Origin: Cladosporium sp. IMV 00045
Lineage: Eukaryota; Ascomycota; Dothideomycetes; Cladosporiales; Cladosporiaceae
Length of the DNA stretch: 49,086 bases
Direction: 5' to 3'
NCBI GenBank assembly: GCA_001931905.2
Contig: MSJI02000605.1
Location: 1 to 49,086, forward strand
Position numbers and translations under genes: made by a program. A model generated the notes under the pieces. The model was not told the DNA's origin, ran no database searches, and saw nothing but the letters and a program-made list of their open reading frames with translations. Numbering within the stretch: the first letter of the stretch is position 1; each line of letters begins with the position of its first letter. Positions 11,329 through 21,696 of the stretch are shown piece by piece.

Positions 11329-11787
11329 GGTGTCAATTGCGAGTTAGACAGAGGATTGTTGGTTTTGCAGTGTTATATTTAACCTTCGAGGTTGCTCCGA
11401 GGCTGCTCTTGCTGAGGTCAGACGCGGGTTGGACGCGACATCACGCGGGGGCAATTTGATGAAGCTCTTGTTGGCTCTCTCTTTTCCATTCACATACATC
11501 TTCTTTAAAATCTGGAAAGATTGATCTTGCCAACATTGCTGCTTTCTAGGACCTGATCGCCCTTTGATGTCTACTTGAGAACAGATATCTACGGAATCGA
11601 TGATGGCTCAAAACTGAAAATATCTTCGATTCCGAAGTACCATCTGGAACCGTCCCAATTGGGATATCACAAAAAAAGAAAAAAAAAAAAAGAAGAAGAA
11701 ATCGAACAACTGAAATCCACGCCATCTAAGAGCATACAACACGAGACGACTCTCAAATCCTACAAGGCCCACACAGACACCCCAAAA
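11329..11787. promoter_or_regulatory. Divergent ORC6/RMP1 promoter region with poly(A) tract
   Basis: This is the 459-bp divergent region between the ORC6 start (minus) and the RMP1 start (plus). An A-rich tract at 11671-11700, nearly pure A with GAA triplets, could act as a nucleosome-excluding element for RMP1. The frame of RMP1 stays open upstream of its chosen ATG, but that part is A-rich and lacks protein character. Confidence 0.5.
11422..11448. promoter_or_regulatory. Cluster of three ACGCG (MCB-like) motifs upstream of ORC6
   Basis: ACGCGG (11422), ACGCGA (11433) and ACGCGG (11443) occur within 27 bp, about 95-120 bp before the ORC6 start. ACGCG is the core of the MluI cell-cycle box bound by MBF (Mbp1/Swi6) at G1/S genes. 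Binding here is inferred. Confidence 0.45.
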
Positions 11788-12636
11788 ATGTCCAACCCCA
11801 AAACCCGCCCACCCTCCACCGAAGAACTCGCCCACCTAACCCACCTCTCCACCCTCCTCCACCTCCTCCACCACCGCAACAAAAACCAACACCGCCACTC
11901 CCCCTGGTACCGCCAGCTCTCCCTCTTCCGTCGGCACCTCTCCGCCCTCCTAACCGACTACACCACCCTAACAACCACCCCCGCCACAAACGTCGACCGC
12001 GCACGCCTCAAAGCCCTCACTCCCGCTCTGCAAACGCGCATCGCGCAGCGCCTCGGGTTCTGGCAGGACGTCCTAGTCGCGCGCTGGATGCGCGCCTTCT
12101 CGCAGGTCGTGGCGGATGGGAGGTTTTCGGTTCTGGGGCTGGTGATGTTGGGGGTGCTGGGTGGGGTTTGTAGGGTTGTGGGCGTCGTGGATGGGTTGGA
12201 GGTGGAGGGGCAGAGGGAGGTGGAGAGGGCGCTGGAGGAGTTTGGGAGGGAGGCTTGGGGGGTTGGTGGAGGGGAGGAAGGGGTGAGGGACGGGGGTGAT
12301 GAGGGCGTTGCTGTGGAGAGGGTGGATGAGGGTGAGGTCGTGGCGAGGGAGGATGTAGATGAGGGTGGGGGGTTGGTTGCGGAGGTGGAGGAGAGAGGCA
12401 ATGATGAGAGCGAGAAGGGTCGCCTGGTATCTCGGGACGATAGCAATGAGGCCGATGAGAGGGACGAAACCGACAGAGCGAAGGCCACTAGGATCCCTTC
12501 ACCCAGTCCGCCCAAAATTTCAAAGACGAAACCTACGAGCACGAAAAAGCGCTCTGCAGACACGAAAGCCAAGCCGGCAAAGAAAAAACGAAAGAAAGGT
12601 GGCGACGCCATTGACGATTTGTTCAGTGGGCTTTGA
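11788..12636 (+). CDS. RMP1: RNase MRP protein subunit RMP1-like
   Basis: This gene encodes about 282 residues in one exon. RMP1 is a protein specific to RNase MRP, the nucleolar ribonucleoprotein that cleaves the ITS1 of pre-rRNA and some mRNAs. The signature is the N-terminal helical RNA-binding region: LLHLLHHRNKNQHRHSPWYR followed by QLSLFRRHLSALL (about residues 22-55), and further on FWQDVLVARWMRAFSQVV. The centre is a low-complexity Val/Glu/Gly-rich stretch, and the end is a basic KKKRKKGG segment followed by DAIDDLFSGL, a tail form common in nucleolar RNP proteins. The start at 11788 is chosen because the similarity begins there and upstream sequence is A-rich. It is convergent with the karyopherin gene, 123 bp between stops. 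Family assignment is good; the low-complexity middle is not informative. Confidence 0.8.
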   Translation: MSNPKTRPPSTEELAHLTHLSTLLHLLHHRNKNQHRHSPWYRQLSLFRRHLSALLTDYTTLTTTPATNVDRARLKALTPALQTRIAQRLGFWQDVLVARWMRAFSQVVADGRFSVLGLVMLGVLGGVCRVVGVVDGLEVEGQREVERALEEFGREAWGVGGGEEGVRDGGDEGVAVERVDEGEVVAREDVDEGGGLVAEVEERGNDESEKGRLVSRDDSNEADERDETDRAKATRIPSPSPPKISKTKPTSTKKRSADTKAKPAKKKRKKGGDAIDDLFSGL

Positions 12637-12759
12637 ATCGCTTCTACACAAGATTGCGGAACTACTTCCTCCCAGCCGCCAAATTGCCAGCCCTATCGTG
12701 GGTCTCATCAAATGTGTCTTCGCGGCTCAGATAGCCGCACACATCCTGCTCATCACAGC

Positions 12760-15700
12760 CTACACGTAGCTGCTCACCAGCCCACGGCAAGCAATGTAGA
12801 ATTCCTTGACCACCTCCTTGGTCTTGGCGCCTCCTCTCAACACACCACATTGCGACATGAAGCGACGCTTCTCGGCATCGCCCACACCCTGCACGACGGG
12901 AGGGAAGTGCTCGCTCCACAGACTTGCCTCCACCCAGACCTTCGCCTGTGCCGGAAGCGCAGAATACAGAGCTCTCAACGGCTCCGAGAGGTGATCGAGC
13001 TCGGAGCGCGCGCCCATTCCGCCGATCTGACGGATCAGCGCCTGGGTGAAGTTTGCGCCATAGGCATTGGTGAGCTGCAATGCCTTAGCGGCAACCTCTG
13101 GCGTGACTCTGACCGTTGTGTTTGCGGGGCCAGAAGCTCGGATGAGTTTCGTCCAGAAATCCGCTGCGGAGCGCTTGGGCAGGGGGTCCGGGCCTTCGAT
13201 GGCTTGAAGGGTGAAGTGCATGACCAGATTGATCTGGTCCGATGTAGAGTCTAGGAGGACGTCGGCGTACCGAGGGAAGAGTCTGCTGAAAACATCAATG
13301 ATGTTCTGTCCTACACCCGGATCGGTCCCGGGCGAACCGAGTGTTTGTGCGAAAGAGGCGACCTGCTGGTAAATCGCTTGGACTTCAGCGTCGATGCGGA
13401 CAGAACCTTGTTGAGAGTGTTGGTGAATCAACGTAATGGACGTTGACAGTACCGATTCGAGACGTGGAGTGGTGGCGGAACATTGCTGCAAGAAGCTCAC
13501 GGTGATGGAAGGGGGCAAGACGAAAGGCCCAGGCGCCGTTTCGGTGTACCCAGCTTTGAGAACCTGGCATGCAGCATCGATCGCCTCTCCATCATTGCCG
13601 AGAATCTCCAAGATCGAAAAGCAGCCTGTGATGCGATTTTGCACCGTACTTCCCTCCTCATTGATCCAGAAGTTCGTCTTTTCGTTCTGATTGTTGTCAT
13701 CATCGTCGTATATGTCTATTGGGACATCGTCTGGCACTTGCAAGGCTTTCCCTACGCTTGCAAGGCACTGTAGTGCAGTCACTCCAGTCAATTGTGCTAG
13801 CTCGACATCTCCACCTGCAGCCATGGTCTCTTTGGCGAAAGCCACATCTCTCTCTACATTTTCTAGCAGTGCGGAGAGGGGAGCCACCTTAGCACTTTCA
13901 GGTGACAATGCCTGAATGATGGCAGCGACGCCTCCGATGACCTTTTCTTTGGTGTAAGGATCGCTCGTCGGACCACCCAAGAAGCGGTGATACTGCGCCA
14001 GGAAGCCATCAAGCTCGCCAGTCAAGTTGTGACGGCACGTGGAGCACAGAAGGGCAATCGATTTCGCTGAAATGTTTGCGAACGCAGCGGTTTCGAGAGA
14101 GGCGAAGAGGAATCGCACGGCATCTGGTAGCGACTCTGGATGGCGCTCGATGTAGGGTCCGTAGTTTCCAAGCATGTCAATACCTGTCCTGCGAGTTTGG
14201 GTGGGGATTTTCTGTGTGAAATCGCCCATCGTACGGAACAAGCCTGAAGTGAAGAGAGGCGCCAGGTAATCGTCACTCATCTGATCTTCGAGGACATTGT
14301 CGGCAAGAGCATTCAGACACAGCATGGCGGCCTCCAGAGCACGCCAGTGCTGTTGCTGGAGTGCTTCAAGAGCAAGTTGCACTAGCTGCTGGAGCATGTC
14401 GCTTGTGAGGAACAGATACATAGAGACGAGAAGGTCTGTAGCATCAGTGCGGAAGCTACGGAATGCATCTTTTTCTGCATCGCCCCATTGCTGAGTGACT
14501 TCTCCGGGTGGTGTAAACATCTTTCTCCAGAGTAGAGTTGTGATTTCAGACGTGATGGACTTTGCACTGGGTAGCCAGTCCGGTGCATTGTCATGTGCTT
14601 CTTGCGAGAATAGCTCGTCGTTCACGTATTCGATGTATGTGTTCCAGAATTCTATGGTGATTGTCGAAAGCTCATCATCTTCTCCAGGGTGACCAGGAGC
14701 TTTCAGGATAGCTGCGAGCAGAGGGAGAGTAACTTGTGCACGCTCACCATCAGGCTTCTCGACGATATCCTCGATGACAGCGATCGCATATGAAACCACA
14801 AGCTGTCCCGCCGGGTTGTACACGGCACCTTGTTCTCTGAGCGACTCCTCGAGCTGTGGGCCGAAGTGCGAGCGAATGATAGAAGCAAGAGCATCGAGAT
14901 GGTGTCGCTGGAAGAAGCTTGTGTATGACTCTAGCAGATCGATGAAAACGTCAAGAGCGTCGGCGTCTGCATCGTCAAGCAGCAAACACTGGATGGCTGG
15001 CTCCAGCAGATCTTGGAGGTATTGGAGAGTGTCGGGTTTTGTCGGCCAGATCGGTTGCGCATAATTTGCCCATGTCAGAAAGCAACGCAGAGCCTCACCT
15101 CTGAGCCTTTGGTCGGCCCCGGATTGAAGGCCGTGTCTCATCAAGACACTCGCGTCAATCACCTCCTTCTCCATTTGGACATGCAGTCCAGCTTGCGAAG
15201 GGTAGGAGAATTCAATCTTGCCGATCTCGTCAGCAAGAGTGCTGGAGAATGTATACAAGCTCAGCAATTGCGTGATTGACAGTGCTGGGATGAGTTCACT
15301 GCTGGGCATATTGATGGATCCCATCTCGTCCGAAGACAAAGCGTCATCATGGCGGAACGAGCAAAGCAGGTGATACAAGGGCTTTTGCCAGCGGAAAGGA
15401 GCTCGTGTGAAAAACGTAACTAGAGTCGAGCACAGCTTGCGGACGACCATGGGAGACTCGCCTTGATTGACGAGCCGCACTAGCCAGTGAATCAGTCTCT
15501 GAAGCACGGCATGCGCATTTTCTTCGTCGAGGGTTGCCCTGTAACGCGGATATATGTAAGCAGATGGACTTCACGCACCACATTATTGAGACTCAGCTCA
15601 GGGTCGGCAGCAGAACTGACCCATCATTGTTGAGTTTGACCGTAAAGGTCAAGGCTCCGAAAAATCGAACGTTGACGTCCTCGTATCCGAGAAGAGCATC

Positions 15701-15853
15701 CGCAAGCTGCCAGCCATCGTTCGAGCGTTGAAGGGTCTGTAGCTGGGCTTGGATAGACGTGATGACTTGAGGGTTGCCCGGCTGATAAAGACGTTTGACG
15801 AGCTGGGCGACCTCGTCAACGGACTGAGGTGGCGGAAAAGAGGCGGTATCCAT
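12760..15853 (-). CDS. Beta-karyopherin of the importin-13 / Kap122 (Pdr6) type
   Basis: This is a nuclear transport receptor made of HEAT repeats, about 1003 residues. There are two exons: 15853-15621 and 15538-12760, joined across an 82-nt intron (15539-15620; donor GTCAGT, acceptor TTACAG). The phase matches and restores NNDG-ATLDEENAHAVLQRL. The N-terminus has the importin-beta pattern: a helix ending SNDGWQLADALL, then NVRFFGALTFTVKLNND. Pieces such as RKLCSTLVTFFTRAPFRWQK and YTSFFQRHHLDALASIIRSH fit the importin-13/transportin-3/Kap122 branch. That branch moves cargo such as TFIIA in yeast and SR or Mago-type proteins elsewhere; the cargo here cannot be read from sequence. It is divergent from ORC2, with a 298-bp shared promoter. 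Membership in the karyopherin family is secure; the exact orthologue is less so. Confidence 0.82.
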
Positions 15854-16151
15854 GGTTGAACAGCGATAGTCTAGGATCTCCTCATTGCCCTCGCTCGATC
15901 TTGAAGATCCGCGAAAGTGGAGGCAATTCCGTATTGCTTATGTTCCGAATTTGAGTGGATTGTAGTCAACCTGTCGAAGGCAAGTCTTCACATGAATAAT
16001 TCTTGGGCTGCGTTGTCGCGGGGCGGAACTGATTCCGGTGGTGAAACGCGCCTTCTCCACGCGCAGCTCTTTGGTGTAGAGGGGAGACAGGGCTTCGATA
16101 GGGTCAAAGTCACATGTGAACAGCCGCAAGCACATGTCTAGAGACTCGACA
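15854..16151. promoter_or_regulatory. Divergent karyopherin/ORC2 promoter with MCB- and SCB-like motifs
   Basis: CGCGAAA, an exact match to the yeast SCB core CRCGAAA, is at 15910-15916. ACGCGC occurs at 16046-16051 and 16059-16064, about 90-105 bp before the ORC2 start. These resemble SBF/MBF sites of G1/S-regulated genes. Regulation is inferred. Confidence 0.45.
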
Positions 16152-17923
16152 ATGGCTAAGAGGCCGCGCGATGGAGAAGAAGGAGGAGAGACGCCCACGC
16201 CCAAAAAGGTCCGCCGTGCAGCATTTGAGAACGATGCGGTCGCCAGCCCAGCCGAAACACCATCAAAACGAAAGTCCATCTTGCGAGCCACGCCCACGAA
16301 AGTGAATGGCGTGCGAGATGCCGGACCAACGCCCACGCCCTTGAAGAAAGTGCTTTTCTCGACTCCAAAGAAACATCAGAGCGAAGACGAGGACAATATC
16401 GACACACCGACCACTGCTCGCAACGATCGTTCTGCTCGTAGAAAGAGTGCGAGGGCATTGAGAGGGCCAGTCGCAGAAGAAAACAGCGATTTCGAGGACG
16501 ACCAAACGAACGCGCGTATAGCTGCCGAGATCTTGGACACTGAAGATGAAGAGGCGGACGACTCGGCTGAAGAGACGATTGGAGTGTCGCAGAGTTCAAA
16601 CGCACCAGATACACCGTCCAAGACTGGCAGACCACGAGGTAGACCGAAAGGCAAACGACGTGACAGAACACCTACGCCGCCTCCAGACCTCCCGCCGCAT
16701 GAGACGTATTTCTTCCAGAACAGGGCTGGTCACAACAAAACCTCCACGAATGCTCTTCCATCTCACTTGTTGTTGAACCACGACGATTTCCGTACCAACA
16801 TCGAAGCTTATGTTGACCCTCACGAATCCGACATACGACGGCTGAAACAACTACACGAGCGCGGCTTCGATCAGTGGACTTTCGAACTCGAGCAAGGCTT
16901 CAACCTGTGCTTATACGGCTATGGCTCGAAAAGAAACCTCGCCATGAGCTTCGCAGAACACATGTACCACCAAGCAGAGAAAGTGCCCAAAATCCTAGTC
17001 GTCAACGGCTACACACCCGGCCTAACAATCCGCGACGTCTTAACCACAGTAGCAAACCAAACCCTCCCGAAAAACACAAAACTCCCCGCCCAACCCACCG
17101 CCCTCCTCGACCTCATCCTCGAAACCCTAACCTCCCGCCCCTCCACCCACCTAACTCTCCTAATCCACTCCCTCGACCACCCCAACCTCCGCAAGTCGCA
17201 AGCCCTCCTAGCCCGCCTCGCCTCGCACCCCTCCACCTCGTTCCTCGCCACAGTCGACACGCCCAACTTCGCCCTGCTCTGGCCCATCTCTCTAACACGC
17301 CAATTCCGCTTCCTCTACCACGACTCCACAACCTTCGAACCCTACATCGCTGAACTCGACGCAGTCGAGGAAGTCAACACCCTCCTCGGCCGCAGCGGCC
17401 GGCGCCTCGGCGGCAAAGACGGCGTCGCCTACGTCCTCAAATCCCTGCCGGAGAACGCGCGCAATTTGTTCCGCATCCTCGTCGCGGAACAGCTCGCTCT
17501 CGCGGACGTCGAGGGAGGGGTGACGACGCTTTGCCCGGCGCGTCAGCTGCCGAGGACATCGACTCCGACTCCGTCCTCGGCGCCTCGGACGAAGAAACCG
17601 CCCTGCGCGAAGAGCAGGCCACGCCCTCGCGCCGGCAGCGCAAAGGTCGGCCTGCGAAAGCGAAAGCTTCTAAGGCTCGCGCTGCGCCGGCGAAGGCTGT
17701 TGCGGCGGTGGTGGTGGCGACGGAGGGCGTGGAGTACCGCACGCTGTACCACAAGGCGGTGGAGGAGTTCGTGTGCTCTTCGGAGGTGAATTTCCGCACG
17801 CTGCTGAAGGAGTTTCACGACCACCAGATGGTCGAGTCGAGGAAGGACGCGATGGGGACGGAGAGGTTGAGCGTGCCGTTTGCGAGGGGCGAGTTGGAGG
17901 GAATGTTGGAGGAGTTGGTTTGA
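16152..17923 (+). CDS. ORC2: Origin recognition complex subunit 2, with a frame change near 17510-17522
   Basis: Orc2 is the core ORC subunit with a degenerate AAA+-like fold. The N-terminal 200 residues are disordered, basic and rich in TP sites. The conserved domain begins with HETYFFQNRAGHNKTS, then the family signature GFDQWTFELEQGFNLCLYGY with GSKRNLAMSFAEHMY, then KILVVNGYTPGLTIRDVL. The frame from 16152 stays good to LFRILVAEQLALAD at about 17508. The C-terminal block (YRTLYHKAVEEFVCSSEVNF, LLKEFHDHQMVESRKD, ending LEGMLEELV at 17923) is in another frame. The switch falls at a G-rich run, GAGGGAGGGG. One missing base there, or an in-phase intron such as 17520-17617, would join the two parts; the acidic linker read directly after the run favours an indel. 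The ATG at 16152 is preferred; 16134 is an alternative. It is divergent from the karyopherin gene. Confidence 0.85.
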
Positions 17924-18272
17924 TGAGGTTGAGGGAGAAAAAGAAGCGGAAGGGAGGGGCATTTTGCCGAAAAGCAATGGATGGGAACATGATTTGTTTC
18001 TTTGAGATATTTGTTTGAGATGAATACATTTTATTTTCGCTTACTTTTTCGTTCCCGTGAAATTACATGAACCCGTCAAAGCTGTGAAAGCCCTCTTTTT
18101 TATGTGTTCGCGTGAAATGCCTCCAGCGCCCAAAGCTATGCTGGTTCCATGAAAACAAAGTGAGACCGCTATTGTTGAAAGCAAGTTTTCCCTTTTTCTT
18201 TTTCGATTGTCATCACTCCTACAGCCTTTTTTTCATTCCTGCCTCTTCAACAACTCTTCGCTCAACCCGCAT
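17924..18272. other. Convergent ORC2/PDX1 intergenic region
   Basis: This 349-bp stretch is AT-rich compared with its flanks and lies between two stop codons facing each other. It probably carries both 3' untranslated regions and polyadenylation signals. No gene is seen. Confidence 0.6.
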
Positions 18273-19214
18273 TTACCAACCCCTCTTGGCCAGCTTCTGG
18301 TCGTCGTCCATCTTGTCGCAGTTGATGCCAACCATAGCCTCGCCGAGACCAATGCTGACCTCGGCCAGCACCTTGGGGTCCTTGTAGTGCGTGGTGGCCT
18401 GCACAATGGCCTTGGCCCGCTTGGCCGCGTCGCCGGACTTGAAAATGCCAGAGCCGACGAACACGCCGTCGCAGCCCATCTGCATCATGAGCGCGGCGTC
18501 GGCGGGAGTCGCGATGCCGCCCGCGGCGAAGTTCACCACCGGCAAACGGCCCTTGCGCGCAGTCTCTTTCAGCAAAGCGTAGTCGCACTCGAGCTCGCGC
18601 GCCATCATGCGCAGGTCGTTGTCGGAGGCGGACGAGGCGCGCGCGATCTCCGCGTTGACAGTCTGCATGTGCCTCACGGCCTCGACGACGTCACCCGTGC
18701 CGGCCTCGCCCTTGGTGCGGATCATGGCGGCGCCCTCGCTGATGCGACGGAGGGCTTCGCCCAGGTTGCGGCAGCCGCAGACGAAGGGGGTGTTGAAGTC
18801 GTTCTTCTCGACGTGGTTGACGGGGTCGGCGGGCGTGAGCACCTCGCTCTCGTCGATGTAGTCGACGCCGATGGACTGCAGGATCTGGCACTCGACGACG
18901 TGGCCGATGCGCGCCTTGGCCATGACGGGGATGGTGACGGTGCGCATGATCTCCTGGATCATCGCCGGGTCGGACATGCGCGCCACGCCGCCCTGCGCGC
19001 GGATGTCGGCGGGCACGCGCTCGAGGGCCATGACGGCGCAGGCGCCGGCCTCTTCAGCGATGCGGGCCTGCTCAGCGTTCACCACGTCCATGATCACGCC
19101 GCCCTTCAGCATCTGGGCGAGACCGGCCTTGACGGCGAAGGAGGACTGGGAGGGAGCGGCGGAGGAGGACGGCATGGTGGTGGTGGTGCCGTTGGTGGTT
19201 CCGTTGGTGGACAT
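18273..19214 (-). CDS. PDX1: Pyridoxal 5'-phosphate synthase, PdxS/SNZ subunit
   Basis: This single-exon gene of 313 residues encodes the (beta/alpha)8-barrel synthase of the DXP-independent vitamin B6 pathway. The enzyme makes PLP from ribose 5-phosphate, glyceraldehyde 3-phosphate and ammonia supplied by the PdxT/SNO glutaminase (no PdxT gene is in this window). Catalytic features are present: Asp43 in [11 protein letters not shown], Lys100 in [10 protein letters not shown] and Lys168 in [11 protein letters not shown]. The 68-residue lysine spacing equals that of the bacterial enzyme (Lys81/Lys149). [20 protein letters not shown] and FVGSGIF form the phosphate-binding region. The N-terminal 20 residues are a Thr/Ser-rich fungal extension. 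Homologues are SNZ1 of yeast, pyroA of Aspergillus and SOR1 of Cercospora, where it confers resistance to singlet oxygen. It is convergent with ORC2. Identification is essentially certain. Confidence 0.97.
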   Translation of the reverse strand: MSTNGTTNGTTTTMPSSSAAPSQSSFAVKAGLAQMLKGGVIMDVVNAEQARIAEEAGACAVMALERVPADIRAQGGVARMSDPAMIQEIMRTVTIPVMAKARIGHVVECQILQSIGVDYIDESEVLTPADPVNHVEKNDFNTPFVCGCRNLGEALRRISEGAAMIRTKGEAGTGDVVEAVRHMQTVNAEIARASSASDNDLRMMARELECDYALLKETARKGRLPVVNFAAGGIATPADAALMMQMGCDGVFVGSGIFKSGDAAKRAKAIVQATTHYKDPKVLAEVSIGLGEAMVGINCDKMDDDQKLAKRGW

Positions 19215-20578
19215 GGTGTGAGAGAGGGAGGAGGAGAGAGAAGAGGTAGGTTAAGTGAAGTGGGAGGCGATGTCGGCGAGTGAGTCTAGGCCTCTTGGGA
19301 GATGGGATTAATCAATTGTGAGGTGGCGAGGCGAGGGCGATGGGTATGAAGGATGGTATGTATGTTACAAGAAGAAGACGGAGAGAGTGATTATAGAAGA
19401 AAGGTGAGTCAATGACAAGAGGAATAATAGCACGCCCTACCGTCTTGAGCCTTTTGTTGCCGTTGCGTGGGCCGCACCACCCATAGAGCGGAATGACAGT
19501 CACACTCAGCATCTCACAAGCTCCGTTTCTCGACATTTTTTCCCCTCCCCGCAGCGAGCGCCCAGGGTCCATTGGATAGGATTGGCTTGCCGCGAGAGTC
19601 GATTAGATAAACGACCTGGACAGAGCCGAGGAAGCATCTGTGTCTTCTGATTATTGTCTCTGCCTTTCGCTTGGCCGGCATCTGCAGGTCCTTGCGGCCT
19701 GGGCATCCTGTCTCTCTTCACACTTGACTGCTGTACTTATGAGCTCTTGGTGGTGCAAGTGCATCTGACACACACAGCCATGACTGTCGCGGCTTCTTCC
19801 ACCCTCCCATCATGGTGATATCCCTATTCCATGACACATCCAGGCCATTACACAACAGTCAGCATCCGCGGACCTGCCACCCACGTACCCCGCCCATAGT
19901 TCGCCGCACGGGCTCGTAACGGTCTTCTTTCGCGTGGGACCGCCCAATCTTCATCCTTTCAAACCGGGCCGAACTATTCGCCACTTGACATGTGTAGGAG
20001 AAGAAGCGATGGCCGGTTTGCAATAATTGTAGCAAGCCTCCGGCAGTCGTTGCAGCCGGTGTCTCATTCATTCACCAAATAACGACCTTGATTTTCTCTT
20101 TCCGTCCACAAGAAATATCATCCTTCGAAGACATTGACGACTTTCGCTGAATATGCATGCTGCTTCTTAGTCGCCTATAGGGCAATCCGCGTCAGTGCTC
20201 TGCCTCCCGATCTTCGCGCAAAGTGTAGCACAGTCGAGATCTCGCATCCGCCGAAACCACCGAGCCACCCAATGGTGAAGTTGACAGCGATCTCGAAGAT
20301 TGGTCCAAACATCCAAGACGAAATCCTTTCATGGAGGTCTGTAACAGAGGTGCCAGGCGCACAATCATTCCTGACCAACCGTCTGGATTACATGTAGACA
20401 TCTTGAAAGAGCCGACGGCCGGCGAAAGCATCACCGGCCCCCAAGTCTGAACGAGCACAGAATTCAAAGACCGGATGTTACTTCTGAACGTACCGTACCG
20501 CCCAAGAGCCTTTCACCAATTCTGCACTGCCAAAATCTCATGGGTACCTTCCATCCAACCTCAGCAAAGCCAAAGACC
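19215..20578. other. PDX1 promoter and intergenic DNA
   Basis: The part next to PDX1 is purine-rich on the plus strand (so CT-rich on the coding strand), a normal leader for this gene. Further away I find no domain, no spliced gene and no mobile element. Open frames around 20134-20467 on both strands have no recognisable content. Confidence 0.55.
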
Positions 20579-20594
20579 AAAAAAACACCAAAAA
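20579..20594 (-). terminator. RNA polymerase III T-run terminators of tRNA-Asn
   Basis: On the minus strand, T5 (20594-20590) and T7 (20585-20579) follow the tRNA 3' end by about 28-43 nt. Runs of T are the usual RNA polymerase III stop. Confidence 0.6.
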
Positions 20595-20621
20595 TTGAAG
20601 CTCGTCGCGTGTCACGAAGAA

Positions 20622-20716
20622 CTCCTCACAGTGGGCTCGAACCACTAACCTTCCGGTATGCTGAGACTCGAAGGAGTCGTAACAGCCGAACGCGCTACCG
20701 GTTGCGCCAGCGAGGA
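20622..20716 (-). tRNA. tRNA-Asn (anticodon GTT) with a 22-nt intron
   Basis: Read on the minus strand, the 95-nt segment folds as a full cloverleaf. The acceptor stem is TCCTCGC with GTGAGGA (one G-U pair). The D stem is GCGC/GCGC, the anticodon stem TTCGG/CCGGA and the T arm AGTGG-TTCGAGC-CCACT. The discriminator base is G. The anticodon GTT lies at 20681-20683 (complement). The intron sits in the canonical place, after position 37, at 20658-20679. It contains a small perfect hairpin, GACTC-CTTC-GAGTC. The mature length is 73 nt. CCA is not encoded, as expected in a eukaryote. Confidence 0.93.
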
Positions 20717-21696
20717 TGCTTGGTTTGATTGGTGCGACATGCTGGTCGCTGATCATGAATGCTGCGGTTGGCGGGCCGGCGACTTCACGTGAAGATTGGG
20801 TTTGGACTTTGGGTAGTGGATTGTTTGTGTGGGAGATGTGGGTTTTAATGATTGCTTTTTTTGGATGGTTCAATTGAGATTGAAAAATGGTTGGGCGGAG
20901 ACGGTCAGGCGAATTCATCCTTTTCAGGTCGACTAGACGATGGATCTTTGAGGCGATGAGAGCTGTAAATCTGTGGATTGATAGACACTGTCAGTCCCAG
21001 GCTCAAGCATGCTAAGCTAATGAGCCTGTTGGACGTATATTGCTGCCGACACGCGACACCAGTGCTGTGATCTCGTCTCGATGGTATAAACGCTGATGTC
21101 GTTGATGAGGGAGCAATACACAAACCAAGGTATGCGGGATCAGCGAAAGGAAATCTGGTGAGGTGGCCATGTTGGTGCGGGTCATACGTATACTACAGAG
21201 AAGATGAAGGGTGGCTTTGATCATCTACCCTTGTGAGACTCGAGGCTGACAATAGTTTTCGACTAGCGACGAAGCTCTAGTAGTGATAAATCCATCGATC
21301 GCATCGACAAGCTTGTAGAGAAACATGTATCCGATCTCAAGGCAGCCGTTAAGAGCGTAGTGTATAACCCCAAAAGCGACAATCTCAGGACGCAAAGATC
21401 GAGTCTATATCGAAGGCAGCAGACCCGCTTGACAGCCTTCACTTACACACGCAGCCAGAAGCGCATGGCCGCCCACCCGCTTTCCATCGGGCTTACAGCA
21501 GCGCGCGAAGTGCTTCGTTCATTCACTTACAGCCCCGCCACCGCACGTGAGAACGTTGCGTGCTTTGCATCGCTGTCAAGCTCGAGCAACATCACCCTAC
21601 TCTTCCTTCCCTTTGCGCTCGCTCGTACCAGACACCGCAACTCTACACTCTCTACACGATACAACATCCTCACCCTCCACGCCCAACTCTGCGATC
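20717..21696. other. Intergenic region before the SANT/Q-rich gene
   Basis: No gene is supported. The last 100 bases or so before 21697 are C-rich with short CTC/ACA repeats and look like a leader. No TATA box of good quality is seen. Confidence 0.55.

Noticed and set aside
11958..12611. A 217-codon minus-strand frame opposite RMP1
   Set aside because: It is Ser/Pro/Thr low-complexity sequence produced by the GC-biased, Val/Glu/Gly-rich coding strand of RMP1.
15938..16336. A minus-strand frame across the karyopherin/ORC2 promoter
   Set aside because: It overlaps the ORC2 N-terminus, has no domain, and the region is better explained as a divergent promoter.
18207..19283. A 358-codon open frame on the plus strand, opposite PDX1
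   Set aside because: It is an antisense shadow of the highly biased PDX1 coding sequence. It is rich in His, Gly, Val and Asp without any domain, whereas the minus strand gives a full, conserved PdxS protein.
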